A DNA stretch of 64,000 bases from NCBI RefSeq assembly GCF_003641185.1, contig NZ_CP032757.1, forward strand, positions 186,001 to 250,000. The letters run 5' to 3'. Within the stretch, counting starts at the first letter, position 1. Each line of letters opens with the position of its first letter. Positions 54,886-63,825 of the stretch are shown one piece after another. The DNA is from Lactiplantibacillus pentosus (GTDB lineage Bacteria > Bacillota > Bacilli > Lactobacillales > Lactobacillaceae). The position numbers and the translations under genes are program-made. The notes under the pieces are model-generated. The model was not told the DNA's origin and made no database searches. It was given only the letters and a program-made list of their open reading frames with translations.

Positions 54886-55509
54886 ATGACAACTTTTTAC
54901 GTGGTACGGCATGGTCAAACAACGGCCAATGCGCAAAATCTCAAACAGGGCACGATCAATACTGACATCACACACCTAAATTCAGTTGGTCAGCAACAGG
55001 CCCAAACGCTACACGACGCGTTTGATATCAGTTTTGCGGACCGACTCATTTGTAGTCCACTCGACCGGACACAGGCAACCGCGGCTATTTTGAATGCAGG
55101 CCGTGACTTGCCCGTTAGTACGGATGAGCGGCTGTTGGAAATTTCATACGGCCAGTGGGATGGGCAGGCCAACGACCAACTATTGGCCGCCTATCCGCAG
55201 TATTTTGATCCAATGTTGCAGGACGTCTTACCGAATTACGTCGATGTGGCGACGGATGGCGAGACGTTTATGCACGTGCAACAACGGGTTCAAGCCTTTT
55301 TGACGGCGATGGCCCAGGCCTATCCAGATGAACAACTGATTGTTGTGACCCACGGCTTTACCGTCAAGGCCATGGCGCTTGCGGTGCTCCAACCCAAGGA
55401 CCCGATGAGTCTACCAGAACCCGCCAATACCAGTGTGACTAAGATCGTCGTCGATGCTGTGCACGCGCGTCAGTACTTGGCCTACTACAATCGGCTGCCA
55501 CAGTTCTAA
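54886..55509 (+). CDS. histidine phosphatase family protein (phosphoglycerate mutase-like)
   Basis: The 207-residue protein has the RHG motif with the phospho-histidine His9 (VVRHGQTTANAQNL), a second catalytic region YGQWDGQ and the late His in VVTHGFTVKAMAL. It may be a cofactor-dependent phosphoglycerate mutase-like phosphatase. Because it diverges from serC-serA, a phosphoserine phosphatase role is conceivable (pure inference). GGAGGCG precedes ATG. Confidence 0.85.
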   Translation: MTTFYVVRHGQTTANAQNLKQGTINTDITHLNSVGQQQAQTLHDAFDISFADRLICSPLDRTQATAAILNAGRDLPVSTDERLLEISYGQWDGQANDQLLAAYPQYFDPMLQDVLPNYVDVATDGETFMHVQQRVQAFLTAMAQAYPDEQLIVVTHGFTVKAMALAVLQPKDPMSLPEPANTSVTKIVVDAVHARQYLAYYNRLPQF

Positions 55510-55646
55510 TGGGTATCGCTTAACGAACCGCACATTCCGGATTACAATAGAGGTTGGTTTGAAATAACCACGTCCTGTTGAACCATATTTCAAATCCGAG
55601 TTTCATTCAGGCAACAACAGCAGACATCACATAAACTCCTAAGTGA

Positions 55647-55679
55647 GGCAGTCCTGGCAAATGCGAGGACTGCCTTTTT
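55647..55679 (+). terminator. Rho-independent terminator after the histidine phosphatase
   Basis: GGCAGTCCT (55647-55655) pairs with AGGACTGCC (55666-55674), followed by five T. Confidence 0.85.
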
Positions 55680-55760
55680 GGCATGGCATTATCGGGGAAT
55701 CGGGCAGTTGGAGACTGCATTTTCCAAATCGCCATCCAATGAACTGACCGGTTCAATCAG

Positions 55761-55940
55761 CGTAATAACTACGCGTTGTGCTAGTTATTCTTTAGCCTTA
55801 AAGATGGTTAAATCATGACAAGTTCTAAGTTCAAGGGCTGCCAGCTGAGACTCGCTGGAAGAAGTGCGACTTAGCGTAAACTTGCTGTTGTGGAGACGTC
55901 CTAGGCCGGCTTCCAGGTATTCGAAAGGCAGACATGTGCG
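55761..55940. repeat. dispersed intergenic repeat, copy C
   Basis: It has block E4 in reverse complement (55761-55820, ACGCGTTGTGCTAGTTATTC ... GGTTAAATCATGAC), then block E1 (55821-55872, TTCTAAGTTCAAGGGCTGCC) and a diverged centre with GGCCGGCTTCC. Confidence 0.6.
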
Positions 55941-56270
55941 GACTCAACTTTTTCTTAGATTAGTCGTTGATTCATAGTCCAAGGTCATTTTGACATTCAA
56001 CTGTCAGACTAGTTTTTAATGATAGCTAAGCTTCCTAACCCATGTTTTAACTTTTCGAATCAGCAGTTTCACTGAATTTGTCACAACTTTCTATAATCGT
56101 CTGAGATAGCAAAGTCTCAAATTATAAACGAAGGTAATTTGAGACGAAATTCAAGACTAATGTCCGTTGAATCTTGCGAATAAAATTTAACTGATTTTTT
56201 CAGTAATTAAGTGTGATAAAGCATTATTGACGCCAATTAAAAGTTTGCCTGAAGGACCAGTCACTTAATA

Positions 56271-56590
56271 TTCAGTGGTCAATTGTACCCAGATAAGTGG
56301 CCGTTCATCCGCCATTCGAGCGGGTTCCCGACTGGAGGGGCTGGCGGACAATGCTCAAGGGCGAAATTCTTCTTGTCCGGGTGGGCTTCCCGGGCTAGAA
56401 GAAGACTCGTATTTGAAATTTCACAGTGGGTTTCTGTGTGAGTTCAAATCGATGTCCGCCCTGTTCCAGCGTTGTCAGCCAGCCCCGGAGGTCGGAATAA
56501 GACGCGCATCGGCTGACGAACAGGACGCCAACTGGTCATGATTTAACCATGAATCATGATAATTTAACTAGCACAATGCGTAATAACTAG
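56271..56590. repeat. dispersed intergenic repeat, copy D
   Basis: Blocks in order: nested hairpins at 56309-56347 and 56368-56403, E3 in reverse (56404-56456), E2 in reverse (56471-56523, CAGCCAGCCCCGGAGGTCGG) and E4 (56536-56588, containing TAGCACAATGCGTAATAACT). E4 has the same orientation as in copy A. Confidence 0.65.
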
Positions 56591-56805
56591 CGCCATGCCG
56601 AGTGATAAATTGACATGGCATATGATTGTAATATAATAAAGCAATTAAAAAATGATTAGATTAGCGAACTGGTTTCAGTTGTTGCTGGTGAGACTAGCGC
56701 CGTTTTGAAGCTAACAGTCCGAGTAGGCGCCGTGTCATGAAACGTGATGGACGGGGATCGTTCAAAGCGAAATTGCCCTAATCAGCTAGAAAAGGGGGGA
56801 TGATT

Positions 56806-58629
56806 GTGAATCTAACGCACAAAAAGAATTCGATCTTTCAGAATATTCACTGGTACTTGACCAAAGCAGCGCCCAAATTTCCGAAGCTCAAGTACGGCTT
56901 GCTCCTGACCGTGACGATGAGTCTGATTTTACTAGTTGCGACTAGTGGCGTACCCACGTTGATTGTCTGGGGGTTGCAGGAGCAATTAGCGTTTCCGCAG
57001 TTTGCCGGTTTCATCTTGTCAATTTGTGTTGGACTCGGGTGTTTGGTGGCTGGGCAAGCCATTTATAAGACGTGGATGACGTGGGAGAATGCCAATCTCA
57101 GAATGCAACTGAGCGTGGATGATGGCGAGGGCTTTTTGAATTCGCCTTTTGAGGAATCAATCGATACCGCGGTCCAAAAACAACGCGCGAGGAGTAGTAA
57201 GCTGGGATACGAAGATGACGATAGTGGGGTCGCATTGCTGTGGCCCAGCTTCGTCGACTTTAGTGCGACGCTGATTTCGGTAGGGGTGATTGCCGGATTG
57301 ACGCTGAGAATACAGTGGTGGAGCCCAATCGTCATTGTCACGCTGACCCTTTTGGCGGGAACCCTGCTGGTCAAGTTTGATCGCGGTCAGGAAAAGTTCA
57401 GAACGAGTTTAGCAAACATTAATTTTATGCAGAAATATTTGTATAAAGAGGCGTTCAGGCTAGGGGCCGGCAAAGATATCAGACTCTATCACTTGCGACA
57501 GCAGTATCATCAAAAAATCGCCGCCTTATCGCAACAGATGCTAGCGGTACAGCGCCAACTTGACCGGGAGAAAATCAAAGCCGTGTGGGTCGTTTGCCTG
57601 ATTGATAGTGGCCAATTGATTTTGTTATACGTGCCATTAGTGATGCAGGTGAGTTCACACCACTTATCGCTACCGGCTTTCACCTTTTTCTTTACCCTGT
57701 TAGGCACCTTAAGCAACCTGGTTCGGAAGGGTGCGACCGAATTTTCGCAGATGATTGTGGCCAACGAGAACTTATCGGTGGGCCGCGATTATTTAGATTA
57801 CGCGGCACAATTCATCACGTCTGATTCAGAGCAGCACCAATTGCAAAATAAGGCGCAAGTGGAAAAAATCGAGTTTAGAAACGTCAGCTATCATTATCCA
57901 AATCATGATCAGAAAATTATCGATGATGTTAGTTTTGTCATCCACAAAAACACGGCGGTGGCGCTGGTCGGGCTCAATGGCGCGGGTAAATCCACGCTGG
58001 TCGCGCTACTGATGGGCTTACTGAAGCCGACTAGTGGCACGATTTTGATCAATGATCAGCCCAGTGAGGCGTTTGATTATCATGACTATTTGGGGCTGTT
58101 TGCACCCGTTTTTCAGGAATCCGCGACGTTTGCAGATACGTTAGAAAACAACATTACTTTTGGAAAAACAGCTACCCCGGCCTTGGAAGCCGCCATCAGA
58201 CAGTCTGGATTGTGGAAGGACGTCCAGGACTTGCCGGCAGGGCTGCAAACGAATTTGACACAGTACGTCGATGATCAGGGGATGAGCCTGTCAGGTGGGC
58301 AATCTCAGAAGCTGATGCTGGCCCGAGCGCTATATCAAAAGCGGCCAGTGTTAATTCTGGATGAACCGACTGCGGCCCTGGATGCGCTAGCTGAAAGTGA
58401 ACTGTATCAGCACTATCACGACTTGTCGAAGGGGACGATTTCCATCTTCATCTCCCATCGTTTGGCTTCGACGCAGTTTGCGGACATCGTCTTCTTTGTT
58501 CAGGATGGTCAAATCGCGGATGCGGGGACTCATCAGGATTTGATGAAAGCCAATCCAGCCTATGCAGCCCTCTACTACGCACAGAGTCAATATTATCAGG
58601 AGGGGGATGGTATGGATGCAACGGAATAA
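56806..58629 (+). CDS. ABC transporter, fused permease/ATPase (first half of a heterodimer)
   Basis: The 607-residue protein has an N-terminal membrane domain with five to six segments and a C-terminal ATPase: Walker A GLNGAGKST, signature LSGGQSQK, Walker B VLILDEPTAALD. ATG 56800 abuts the AAAGGGGGG ribosome-binding site; GTG 56806 is better spaced and is taken as start. Its stop overlaps the start of the next gene by 14 bases, so the two half-transporters are coupled and probably form a heterodimeric exporter. Substrate unknown. Confidence 0.85.
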   Translation: MNLTHKKNSIFQNIHWYLTKAAPKFPKLKYGLLLTVTMSLILLVATSGVPTLIVWGLQEQLAFPQFAGFILSICVGLGCLVAGQAIYKTWMTWENANLRMQLSVDDGEGFLNSPFEESIDTAVQKQRARSSKLGYEDDDSGVALLWPSFVDFSATLISVGVIAGLTLRIQWWSPIVIVTLTLLAGTLLVKFDRGQEKFRTSLANINFMQKYLYKEAFRLGAGKDIRLYHLRQQYHQKIAALSQQMLAVQRQLDREKIKAVWVVCLIDSGQLILLYVPLVMQVSSHHLSLPAFTFFFTLLGTLSNLVRKGATEFSQMIVANENLSVGRDYLDYAAQFITSDSEQHQLQNKAQVEKIEFRNVSYHYPNHDQKIIDDVSFVIHKNTAVALVGLNGAGKSTLVALLMGLLKPTSGTILINDQPSEAFDYHDYLGLFAPVFQESATFADTLENNITFGKTATPALEAAIRQSGLWKDVQDLPAGLQTNLTQYVDDQGMSLSGGQSQKLMLARALYQKRPVLILDEPTAALDALAESELYQHYHDLSKGTISIFISHRLASTQFADIVFFVQDGQIADAGTHQDLMKANPAYAALYYAQSQYYQEGDGMDATE

Positions 58630-60475
58630 ATTTGGACAATTTAACGCGGATTTGGCTAAGGCCCGGGGCTATATCAGATATGCCAATCAGCTATATCCAC
58701 ATGTTTTTGGCATTCAGTTGTGTGCCTCGGTGATTTCGACCATCAGCATCTTCGTCAATATCTTCTTTATTGGCCAAATCATCAACCTGCTGGTGCGTGC
58801 GGAAGACCAAGCAATCGTGATTTGGCGAACAGTCGGCTTCTTATTGATCTTGTTGGTTTTGAATCTAATCAGCGAATATTTCAAAGTGCGGGCGAACTCG
58901 GGTGCACATCTGATTTTGGCCCACGCACGGCGCAACATGGCGACCAAAATGTTAGACGCCGACTATCCGACTTTTATTGACCCGGCCTTTAGAAAGTTGT
59001 ATAGCACGGTCAAAACTGGCTTCACTTACACGGGTGGTTTTACGGTTTTCGTGGCCAATATTTTGAACGGCCTGATTTCGTTTGGGACCACTTGTGTGCT
59101 GGCGGCTGGTTCGCTTGTCGTGATGATTTTGGCCCATGCGACGACTCATGATCCATTGGGGAATTTCGTTAATTCGCCGTGGTTCATCCTGGTCGTCATC
59201 GGCTTGGTCGTGATTCCACTGCTTAGTTCGCGACCAATTACGACTGCGAGAAGTCAAATCATGAAGCAGTTTTTCGCCTATAATATTCAATTCAATCGGG
59301 TGCTCGACTATTACGGCGAGATTTTATTTAAAACGCCGATTTTTAGCAAGACACTCAGATTGTATGATCTGACTGGTAAAACAGTTAGGAAGGCGCGTGA
59401 GGACGTCTACCAGCAGATCAAAAAAGACGCTGATTTTCAGGTCAGGGTCGCGCAGGTTGCCAGCATGAATACGTTGATTACATATGGTGTTGTCGGTTTA
59501 TTGTATCTATTAGTCTCGATGAAGAGTGCCACTAGGGCCATTGGAGTCGGGAGCGTGGTCGTCTATGTTGGCTATTTACAGCAATTAATGGCCACGTTAG
59601 CCACCGTTTTTAGTGCTTGGGGCCAACGAGAAAGCTCATTTAAAACAATGGATCAGTATATTCAGTTCATGAATTTTGGCGATACCACCGATGATTCTGG
59701 TAAACGACCGCTTCCGGACTTGGGGACGGACTGCCAAATCGAATTTAGCCACGTGTCTTATCGCTATCCTGGAAGTGACAGGTGGGCGTTGAACGATATC
59801 AACCTGACCATCCACAAGGGCGAACGGTTAGCCATTGTCGGGCCTAATGGGAGTGGCAAGACGACGCTGGTGAAATTGTTGGTCAAACTAATTCAACCGA
59901 CATCTGGCACGATCAAGATTAATGGTGTCAACATCGATGATTTAAGTGTTGCTGACTATCAAGCCCTGTTTTCGGTGGTGTTTCAAGACTTCTCATTATC
60001 CAGTTTTTCAGTTAACGACAACGTTTCGTCGGCGCCCACACTGAATGCGGCCCGGGCCAAACGGTCGTTGAAACTAGCTGGCGTCTGGGAAAAGATTGCG
60101 AGCCTCCCGCATCAAGGCGAAACCGCGATTGGGACGCAGTTGGATGCTAATGGCGTCCAATTCTCTGGTGGTGAATTACAAAAGATCGCCATTGCCCGGG
60201 CTTGGTACAAAGATGCGCCCATCATTGTGCTAGATGAACCGACCGCTGCGTTAGACCCAATCTCTGAAGCGGAGATTTATGCGCACTTCAATGAGCTGGT
60301 TGCCAATAAGACGGCGGTCTATATTTCTCATCGCATGAGCTCGACGCGCTTCAGTTCACGGATCCTCGTTTTAAATCACAGCGCCATCGTTGAAAGCGGG
60401 ACGCATACAACGCTGATGGCCCAGCACGGCCTCTATTACAACTTATTCTCACAACAAGCTAAGTATTATCGGTGA
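58616..60475 (+). CDS. ABC transporter, fused permease/ATPase (second half of a heterodimer)
   Basis: The 619-residue protein pairs with its upstream neighbour. It has an N-terminal membrane domain (VISTISIFVNIFFIGQIINLL, VGFLLILLVLNLISEYF) and an ATPase with GPNGSGKTT, FSGGELQK and IIVLDEPTAALD. The frame is open from 58562, but AGGAGGGGG at 58599-58606 fits ATG 58616 better than ATG 58607. No regulator or peptide gene that would reveal the cargo lies next to the pair. Confidence 0.85.
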   Translation: MQRNKFGQFNADLAKARGYIRYANQLYPHVFGIQLCASVISTISIFVNIFFIGQIINLLVRAEDQAIVIWRTVGFLLILLVLNLISEYFKVRANSGAHLILAHARRNMATKMLDADYPTFIDPAFRKLYSTVKTGFTYTGGFTVFVANILNGLISFGTTCVLAAGSLVVMILAHATTHDPLGNFVNSPWFILVVIGLVVIPLLSSRPITTARSQIMKQFFAYNIQFNRVLDYYGEILFKTPIFSKTLRLYDLTGKTVRKAREDVYQQIKKDADFQVRVAQVASMNTLITYGVVGLLYLLVSMKSATRAIGVGSVVVYVGYLQQLMATLATVFSAWGQRESSFKTMDQYIQFMNFGDTTDDSGKRPLPDLGTDCQIEFSHVSYRYPGSDRWALNDINLTIHKGERLAIVGPNGSGKTTLVKLLVKLIQPTSGTIKINGVNIDDLSVADYQALFSVVFQDFSLSSFSVNDNVSSAPTLNAARAKRSLKLAGVWEKIASLPHQGETAIGTQLDANGVQFSGGELQKIAIARAWYKDAPIIVLDEPTAALDPISEAEIYAHFNELVANKTAVYISHRMSSTRFSSRILVLNHSAIVESGTHTTLMAQHGLYYNLFSQQAKYYR

Positions 60476-60506
60476 TGGGGTGTGCTAGTCAAGGTAAAAT
60501 GTGTCG

Positions 60507-60600
60507 ATTCTTAAGTTAAAAGGCAGCCAGCTTTGGACTGCTGGAAACAATGCGAGTTTGCGTCAATTTTCAGTGGAGGCGACGTCTAAGCCAATCACTG
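60507..60600. repeat. dispersed intergenic repeat, partial copy E
   Basis: Block E1 (60507-60558, ATTCTTAAGTTAAAAGGCAG ... CTGGAAACAATGCGAGTT) is followed by about 40 bp resembling the start of the centre of copy C (GGAGGCGACGTCTAAGCC). The other blocks are missing. Confidence 0.6.
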
Positions 60601-60737
60601 GTGCATTTTCCTCATCTTTCCGCTAACTACTACTAATGATCGAAATTTGCCGATATATCAGTCATTAAAACGGTACCAGAAATACAGAAGCGGTATAATA
60701 TAAATTGTATTTAAAAATTAGATGAGGTGAGTAAATA

Positions 60738-61727
60738 ATGACTTATTCGGCAGCAGGGACACGCTACGATCAGTTGCCAATACGGCGTGTCGGTAAGACT
60801 GGGTTACAATTACCAGTGATTTCGTTAGGATTATGGCGGCATTTCGGGGATGAAGCCCCGTTTGCCCGTTCACGGGAAGTCGTGTTAGACGCATTTGACC
60901 ATGGTGTCTTCAGCTTTGACTTAGCCAATAACTATGGGCCATCGAAAGGCTCGGCAGAACGGACTTTTGGACAAATTATGCAACGTGATTTGAACCCCTA
61001 TCGTGATGAGCTGGTCATTACGACTAAGGCGGGTTATCCCGCTTGGCCCGGGCCATACGGGGCGTTTGGCTCACGTAAGACACTGATTAGCTCATTGGAT
61101 CGGAGTCTCAAGCAGATGCATCTGGATTACGTCGATATTTTCTATTCACATCGTCCAGATCCTAATATTGATTTGCAGGAGACGGCTCAAGCGCTCGATC
61201 AACTGGTTCGTCAGGGGAAGGCGCTGTACGTCGGGATTTCCAACTACGACCGGGACCAGACCGCGACGATGATTCAGTATTTCAATGACATGCACACGCC
61301 GTTCACGGTCAACCAGTATTCTTACAATATGTTGAATCAGCAGGCCCAGACGACCGGTTTATTGGACTATCTTGGCCAACATGGTGCGGGACTAGTGGCG
61401 TACGGGCCATTGGCGGAAGGACTGCTAAGCCAGCGCTATTTAGATGGCATTCCAGCGGATTTCCCAATCCATCGCACGAATAAATATTTGTTTGAACAGG
61501 GGACGCAGCCGGTCGTGGCGCAGTTGAACGCCTTAAATGACATCGCACAACAGCGCGGTCAAACTTTAGCCCAAATGGCATTAGCTTGGTTGTTGCGGTC
61601 TCAAACGGTTACCAGTGTCATCATTGGTACGACGAGCATCGACCACTTACACGCCAACCTTGACGCGGCTAAACAGTTGGACTTTAGTGCCGATGAAGTC
61701 GCAGCAATCACCGCGATTTTGAAGTAG
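60738..61727 (+). CDS. aldo/keto reductase
   Basis: The 329-residue (beta/alpha)8 oxidoreductase has the catalytic tetrad D61, Y66, K97 and H138 (FDLANNYG, TTKAGY, YSHRPD) and the C-terminal NADPH site VIIGTTSIDHL. The LGLWRHFGD opening matches the YghZ/L-glyceraldehyde 3-phosphate reductase subgroup. GAGGTGAG precedes ATG. Confidence 0.9.
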   Translation: MTYSAAGTRYDQLPIRRVGKTGLQLPVISLGLWRHFGDEAPFARSREVVLDAFDHGVFSFDLANNYGPSKGSAERTFGQIMQRDLNPYRDELVITTKAGYPAWPGPYGAFGSRKTLISSLDRSLKQMHLDYVDIFYSHRPDPNIDLQETAQALDQLVRQGKALYVGISNYDRDQTATMIQYFNDMHTPFTVNQYSYNMLNQQAQTTGLLDYLGQHGAGLVAYGPLAEGLLSQRYLDGIPADFPIHRTNKYLFEQGTQPVVAQLNALNDIAQQRGQTLAQMALAWLLRSQTVTSVIIGTTSIDHLHANLDAAKQLDFSADEVAAITAILK

Positions 61728-61876
61728 GTCACGTCGCTGATATTCGGTACTGTAACGCAAAGATGACGTGGCGTTAGTGAGCGTCGCAACAGATGCTACT
61801 AGGGTTGAAACGAGTAACGGTTCGCCGACTGCCACAGGATGTTGGGGTTATGGTATTCGACGACCGAATTTTAAAA

Positions 61877-61918
61877 AAATGGCGCTTCAAGTAGACGAAT
61901 CCACTTGAAGCGCCATTT
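61877..61918. terminator. bidirectional terminator
   Basis: The 16-nt arms at 61877-61892 (AAAATGGCGCTTCAAG) and 61903-61918 are complementary, flanked by A and T runs. It is 150 bp from the aldo/keto reductase but only 23 bp from the stop of the small minus-strand ORF, which supports that ORF. Confidence 0.85.
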
Positions 61919-61940
61919 TAGGTGGCAATGATGGTTAGAA

Positions 61941-62108
61941 TCAGCGAGCCGGTTGAAAGGGATTGGTGCACGATTCTAAACACAGTTGATTTAGCTGCTG
62001 ATTAGTCAAAAAATGATGACAATGTTCGGTAATCCCGGTAGTTAAGCGTGTTATTAGTTGGCGTTCGCAATCGCTGATGGTTACAAACGACCGTAAAATC
62101 AACGTCAT
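61941..62108 (-). CDS. possible 55-residue SOS-linked small protein
   Basis: A 55-codon frame (starting MTLILRSFVTISDCERQLIT, ending NPFQPAR) runs away from a LexA box and ends 23 bp before a terminator. No strong ribosome-binding site is visible. No family was recognised; its cysteine/histidine content (4 Cys, 3 His) is high for its size. Confidence 0.4.
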   Translation of the reverse strand: MTLILRSFVTISDCERQLITRLTTGITEHCHHFLTNQQLNQLCLESCTNPFQPAR

Positions 62109-62128
62109 CAAAATGTAATGCTTTTTGT

Positions 62129-62142
62129 CGAACGTACGTTCT
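62129..62142. promoter_or_regulatory. LexA (DinR) box
   Basis: CGAACGTACGTTCT matches 13 of 14 positions of the Gram-positive SOS box CGAACRNRYGTTYG, with a perfect GAAC-N4-GTTC core. TATGAT at 62153-62158 is a plausible -10 for the gene to the right, so LexA would cover its -35 region. Confidence 0.75.
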
Positions 62143-62187
62143 AAAAGTGTGCTATGATAGAGCTACTATTTCGATGAGGTGATGGAC

Positions 62188-62409
62188 ATGGAACAGCTGA
62201 AACCAATTGAAGCGTCGATATTACAAGCCTATGAGTTGAACTGCGTTGTCCAGCTCACATTGAGCGATGGCCGTCAGCCAAGCGGGCTCATTGCGGCTGT
62301 GAACGACCATCAGCTACTATTGAATCAACAAGCTGGCGTGGTGAACCAGGTCGCCCTGGACGACGTCACAGCCATTGACTTTTTAGCGCAGTCATGGTGG
62401 CAGCGCTAA
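62188..62409 (+). CDS. small YolD/LSm-like protein under a LexA box
   Basis: The 73-residue protein is predicted to be mostly beta strand (NCVVQLTLSDGRQPSGLIAA, then QLLLNQQAGVVNQVALDDVTAIDFL). This resembles the small LSm/YolD-like proteins that accompany Y-family polymerases in SOS operons. GTG 62179 is in frame, but GAGGTGA overlaps it; ATG 62188 fits. No polymerase gene follows, so the role is open. Confidence 0.6.
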   Translation: MEQLKPIEASILQAYELNCVVQLTLSDGRQPSGLIAAVNDHQLLLNQQAGVVNQVALDDVTAIDFLAQSWWQR

Positions 62410-62411
62410 GC

Positions 62412-62762
62412 CTAAAGGTCGTATTTGGCGATGATTTCGCGCCGACGAAAAGCCGTAATGGCAGCAATTAAATCTAGTGGTAAGGGGGCATCCAGTGGGA
62501 ATTGGATGGCCCCTTTACTCGTCTTATAGGCGGTCAACTCAGCTTGAAAAGCAGTCACCGCGCTGGGCGTTGGGTATAAGCCAAAGTGGTGCTGGTTGAG
62601 TGCGAAGTGAATCACATTCTCATGCCAATAAAAGGTCGGCATTTGATATTTGAGCTGTTCTTCAGCGCCTGGTAGATTTGCGGCAATCGTCTGACGAATG
62701 GCAGTGAGCTGGTCGCGATAGGCTGCTGGTGCGGCCGCAATATAAGTGTCAATGGGTGTCAT
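62412..62762 (-). CDS. DUF1801 family protein
   Basis: The 116-residue protein matches the DUF1801 (YdhG-like) family: IDTYIAAAPAAYRDQLTAIRQTI, EEQLKYQMPTFYWHENVIHFA, GAIQFPLDAPLPLDLIAAI. The fold is frataxin-like and its function is not established. Its start overlaps the stop of the upstream NFACT-R gene by 14 bases. Confidence 0.8.
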   Translation of the reverse strand: MTPIDTYIAAAPAAYRDQLTAIRQTIAANLPGAEEQLKYQMPTFYWHENVIHFALNQHHFGLYPTPSAVTAFQAELTAYKTSKGAIQFPLDAPLPLDLIAAITAFRRREIIAKYDL

Positions 62763-63630
62763 TGGCTGTCTCCTGTTCGCGTAATTCGGTGACTAGGTTG
62801 GCGTCCGGTGCTACCGTCAAGGTCTTGGCTGGACCACTGAAAGTCACTAAGCCAGCTTTGGCCCCCTTGGGTTTATGCATTTGACCCACGGTGAGGACGT
62901 CGACGGGGACGCGCTTGAGCTGCCGACCTTTACTATAATAAGCCGTTAAGACGGCCGCTTCGTGCAAGGTCCGTTCGCTCGGATGTGTACTGTGAATGAC
63001 GACGTGCGACCCCGGAATTTCACCGCCCGCGTGCATCCAGTAATAATCTTTGCGCGCCGTCATGGTCAGGTGGTCGTTTTGGTGGCTATTTTTGCCGACC
63101 TCTACTAAGACATGGTCATGGGTGTAAAACCGGCGCGGGTGAGCGGGTTCTGGCGCTTTCGATGAATGCAAAACCTGGGTGTGAATCGCACCGGCGTCGA
63201 TCAATTTTGCTTTGAGTGTCGCCACTTGTTGGGCATCAGTCGGGTCAAAATTGGCTTGGGTCGTGAGCTGTTGTTGTAACTCGGCCTCAGCCTTAGTCAG
63301 GTTGGCTTGAACGGTCGCACGGCCGCGTTTGCTCTTGCGGTAGCGTTTAAAATAATCTTCGGCATTTTCCATAATTGATTTTTTAATATCGAGTTGAATA
63401 CTGAGTTGGTGGCCGGGATGCTGATAGTCCGGTAATTCGACGAAATGATGGCGACCGTCGATCTGGCTGGCATAGGTTTTCAATAGCGTCCCTTTAAGCT
63501 GCAGGTCATCGGCCACTGGCAGGTGTGCAAGTGCCTTCGTCAGCGACTCGATTTGCTTGCGCGTGTGATGAATCAGGTGCGCCAAGCCATGCTGGACGAG
63601 CGCGGCATCGTTTTCAGGTAAGGTTGTCAT
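62749..63630 (-). CDS. NFACT-R domain protein (short RqcH/FbpA-like paralogue)
   Basis: The 293-residue protein consists of an N-terminal helical/coiled-coil part (about 1-150) and an NFACT-R (DUF814) domain (about 165-260: VLVEVGKNSHQNDHLTMTAR, YYWMHAGGEIPGSHVVIHS). Full RqcH is about 560 residues; the NFACT-N domain, with its tRNA-contacting residues, is missing. It may bind RNA or ribosomes in another way. It is the first gene of a two-gene unit. Confidence 0.75.
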   Translation of the reverse strand: MTTLPENDAALVQHGLAHLIHHTRKQIESLTKALAHLPVADDLQLKGTLLKTYASQIDGRHHFVELPDYQHPGHQLSIQLDIKKSIMENAEDYFKRYRKSKRGRATVQANLTKAEAELQQQLTTQANFDPTDAQQVATLKAKLIDAGAIHTQVLHSSKAPEPAHPRRFYTHDHVLVEVGKNSHQNDHLTMTARKDYYWMHAGGEIPGSHVVIHSTHPSERTLHEAAVLTAYYSKGRQLKRVPVDVLTVGQMHKPKGAKAGLVTFSGPAKTLTVAPDANLVTELREQETANDTH

Positions 63631-63825
63631 GAATACGTTCCTCTAATCTCTAAAAGTTAACGTCTCAATGATAACACGTTCCGGATAATCAGCGATATCA
63701 CAACCGCTGATGGCCTAAAAAGGTGCGGGCTGGTGCGGCTTCCATGGTCAATTTATTAAGATTGAAAAAAGTTGAGCATTTTTCAGAAAATTCCGGTATT
63801 CTAGTACTTGGGAGTTGAGAGAGAA

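Larger units (their letters stand above)
55510..56805. other. 1.3-kb intergenic region made largely of repeat copies
   Basis: No gene is supported. An 88-codon frame at 56275-56541 runs through repeat blocks and has no family signature. The region contains an E3-like hairpin (55556-55604), the terminator at 55647-55679, copies C and D of the dispersed repeat, and AT-rich spacers. Confidence 0.65.

Noticed and set aside
56275-56541. 88-codon ORF
   Set aside because: It runs through repeat blocks E2-E3, has no ribosome-binding site and no family motif.
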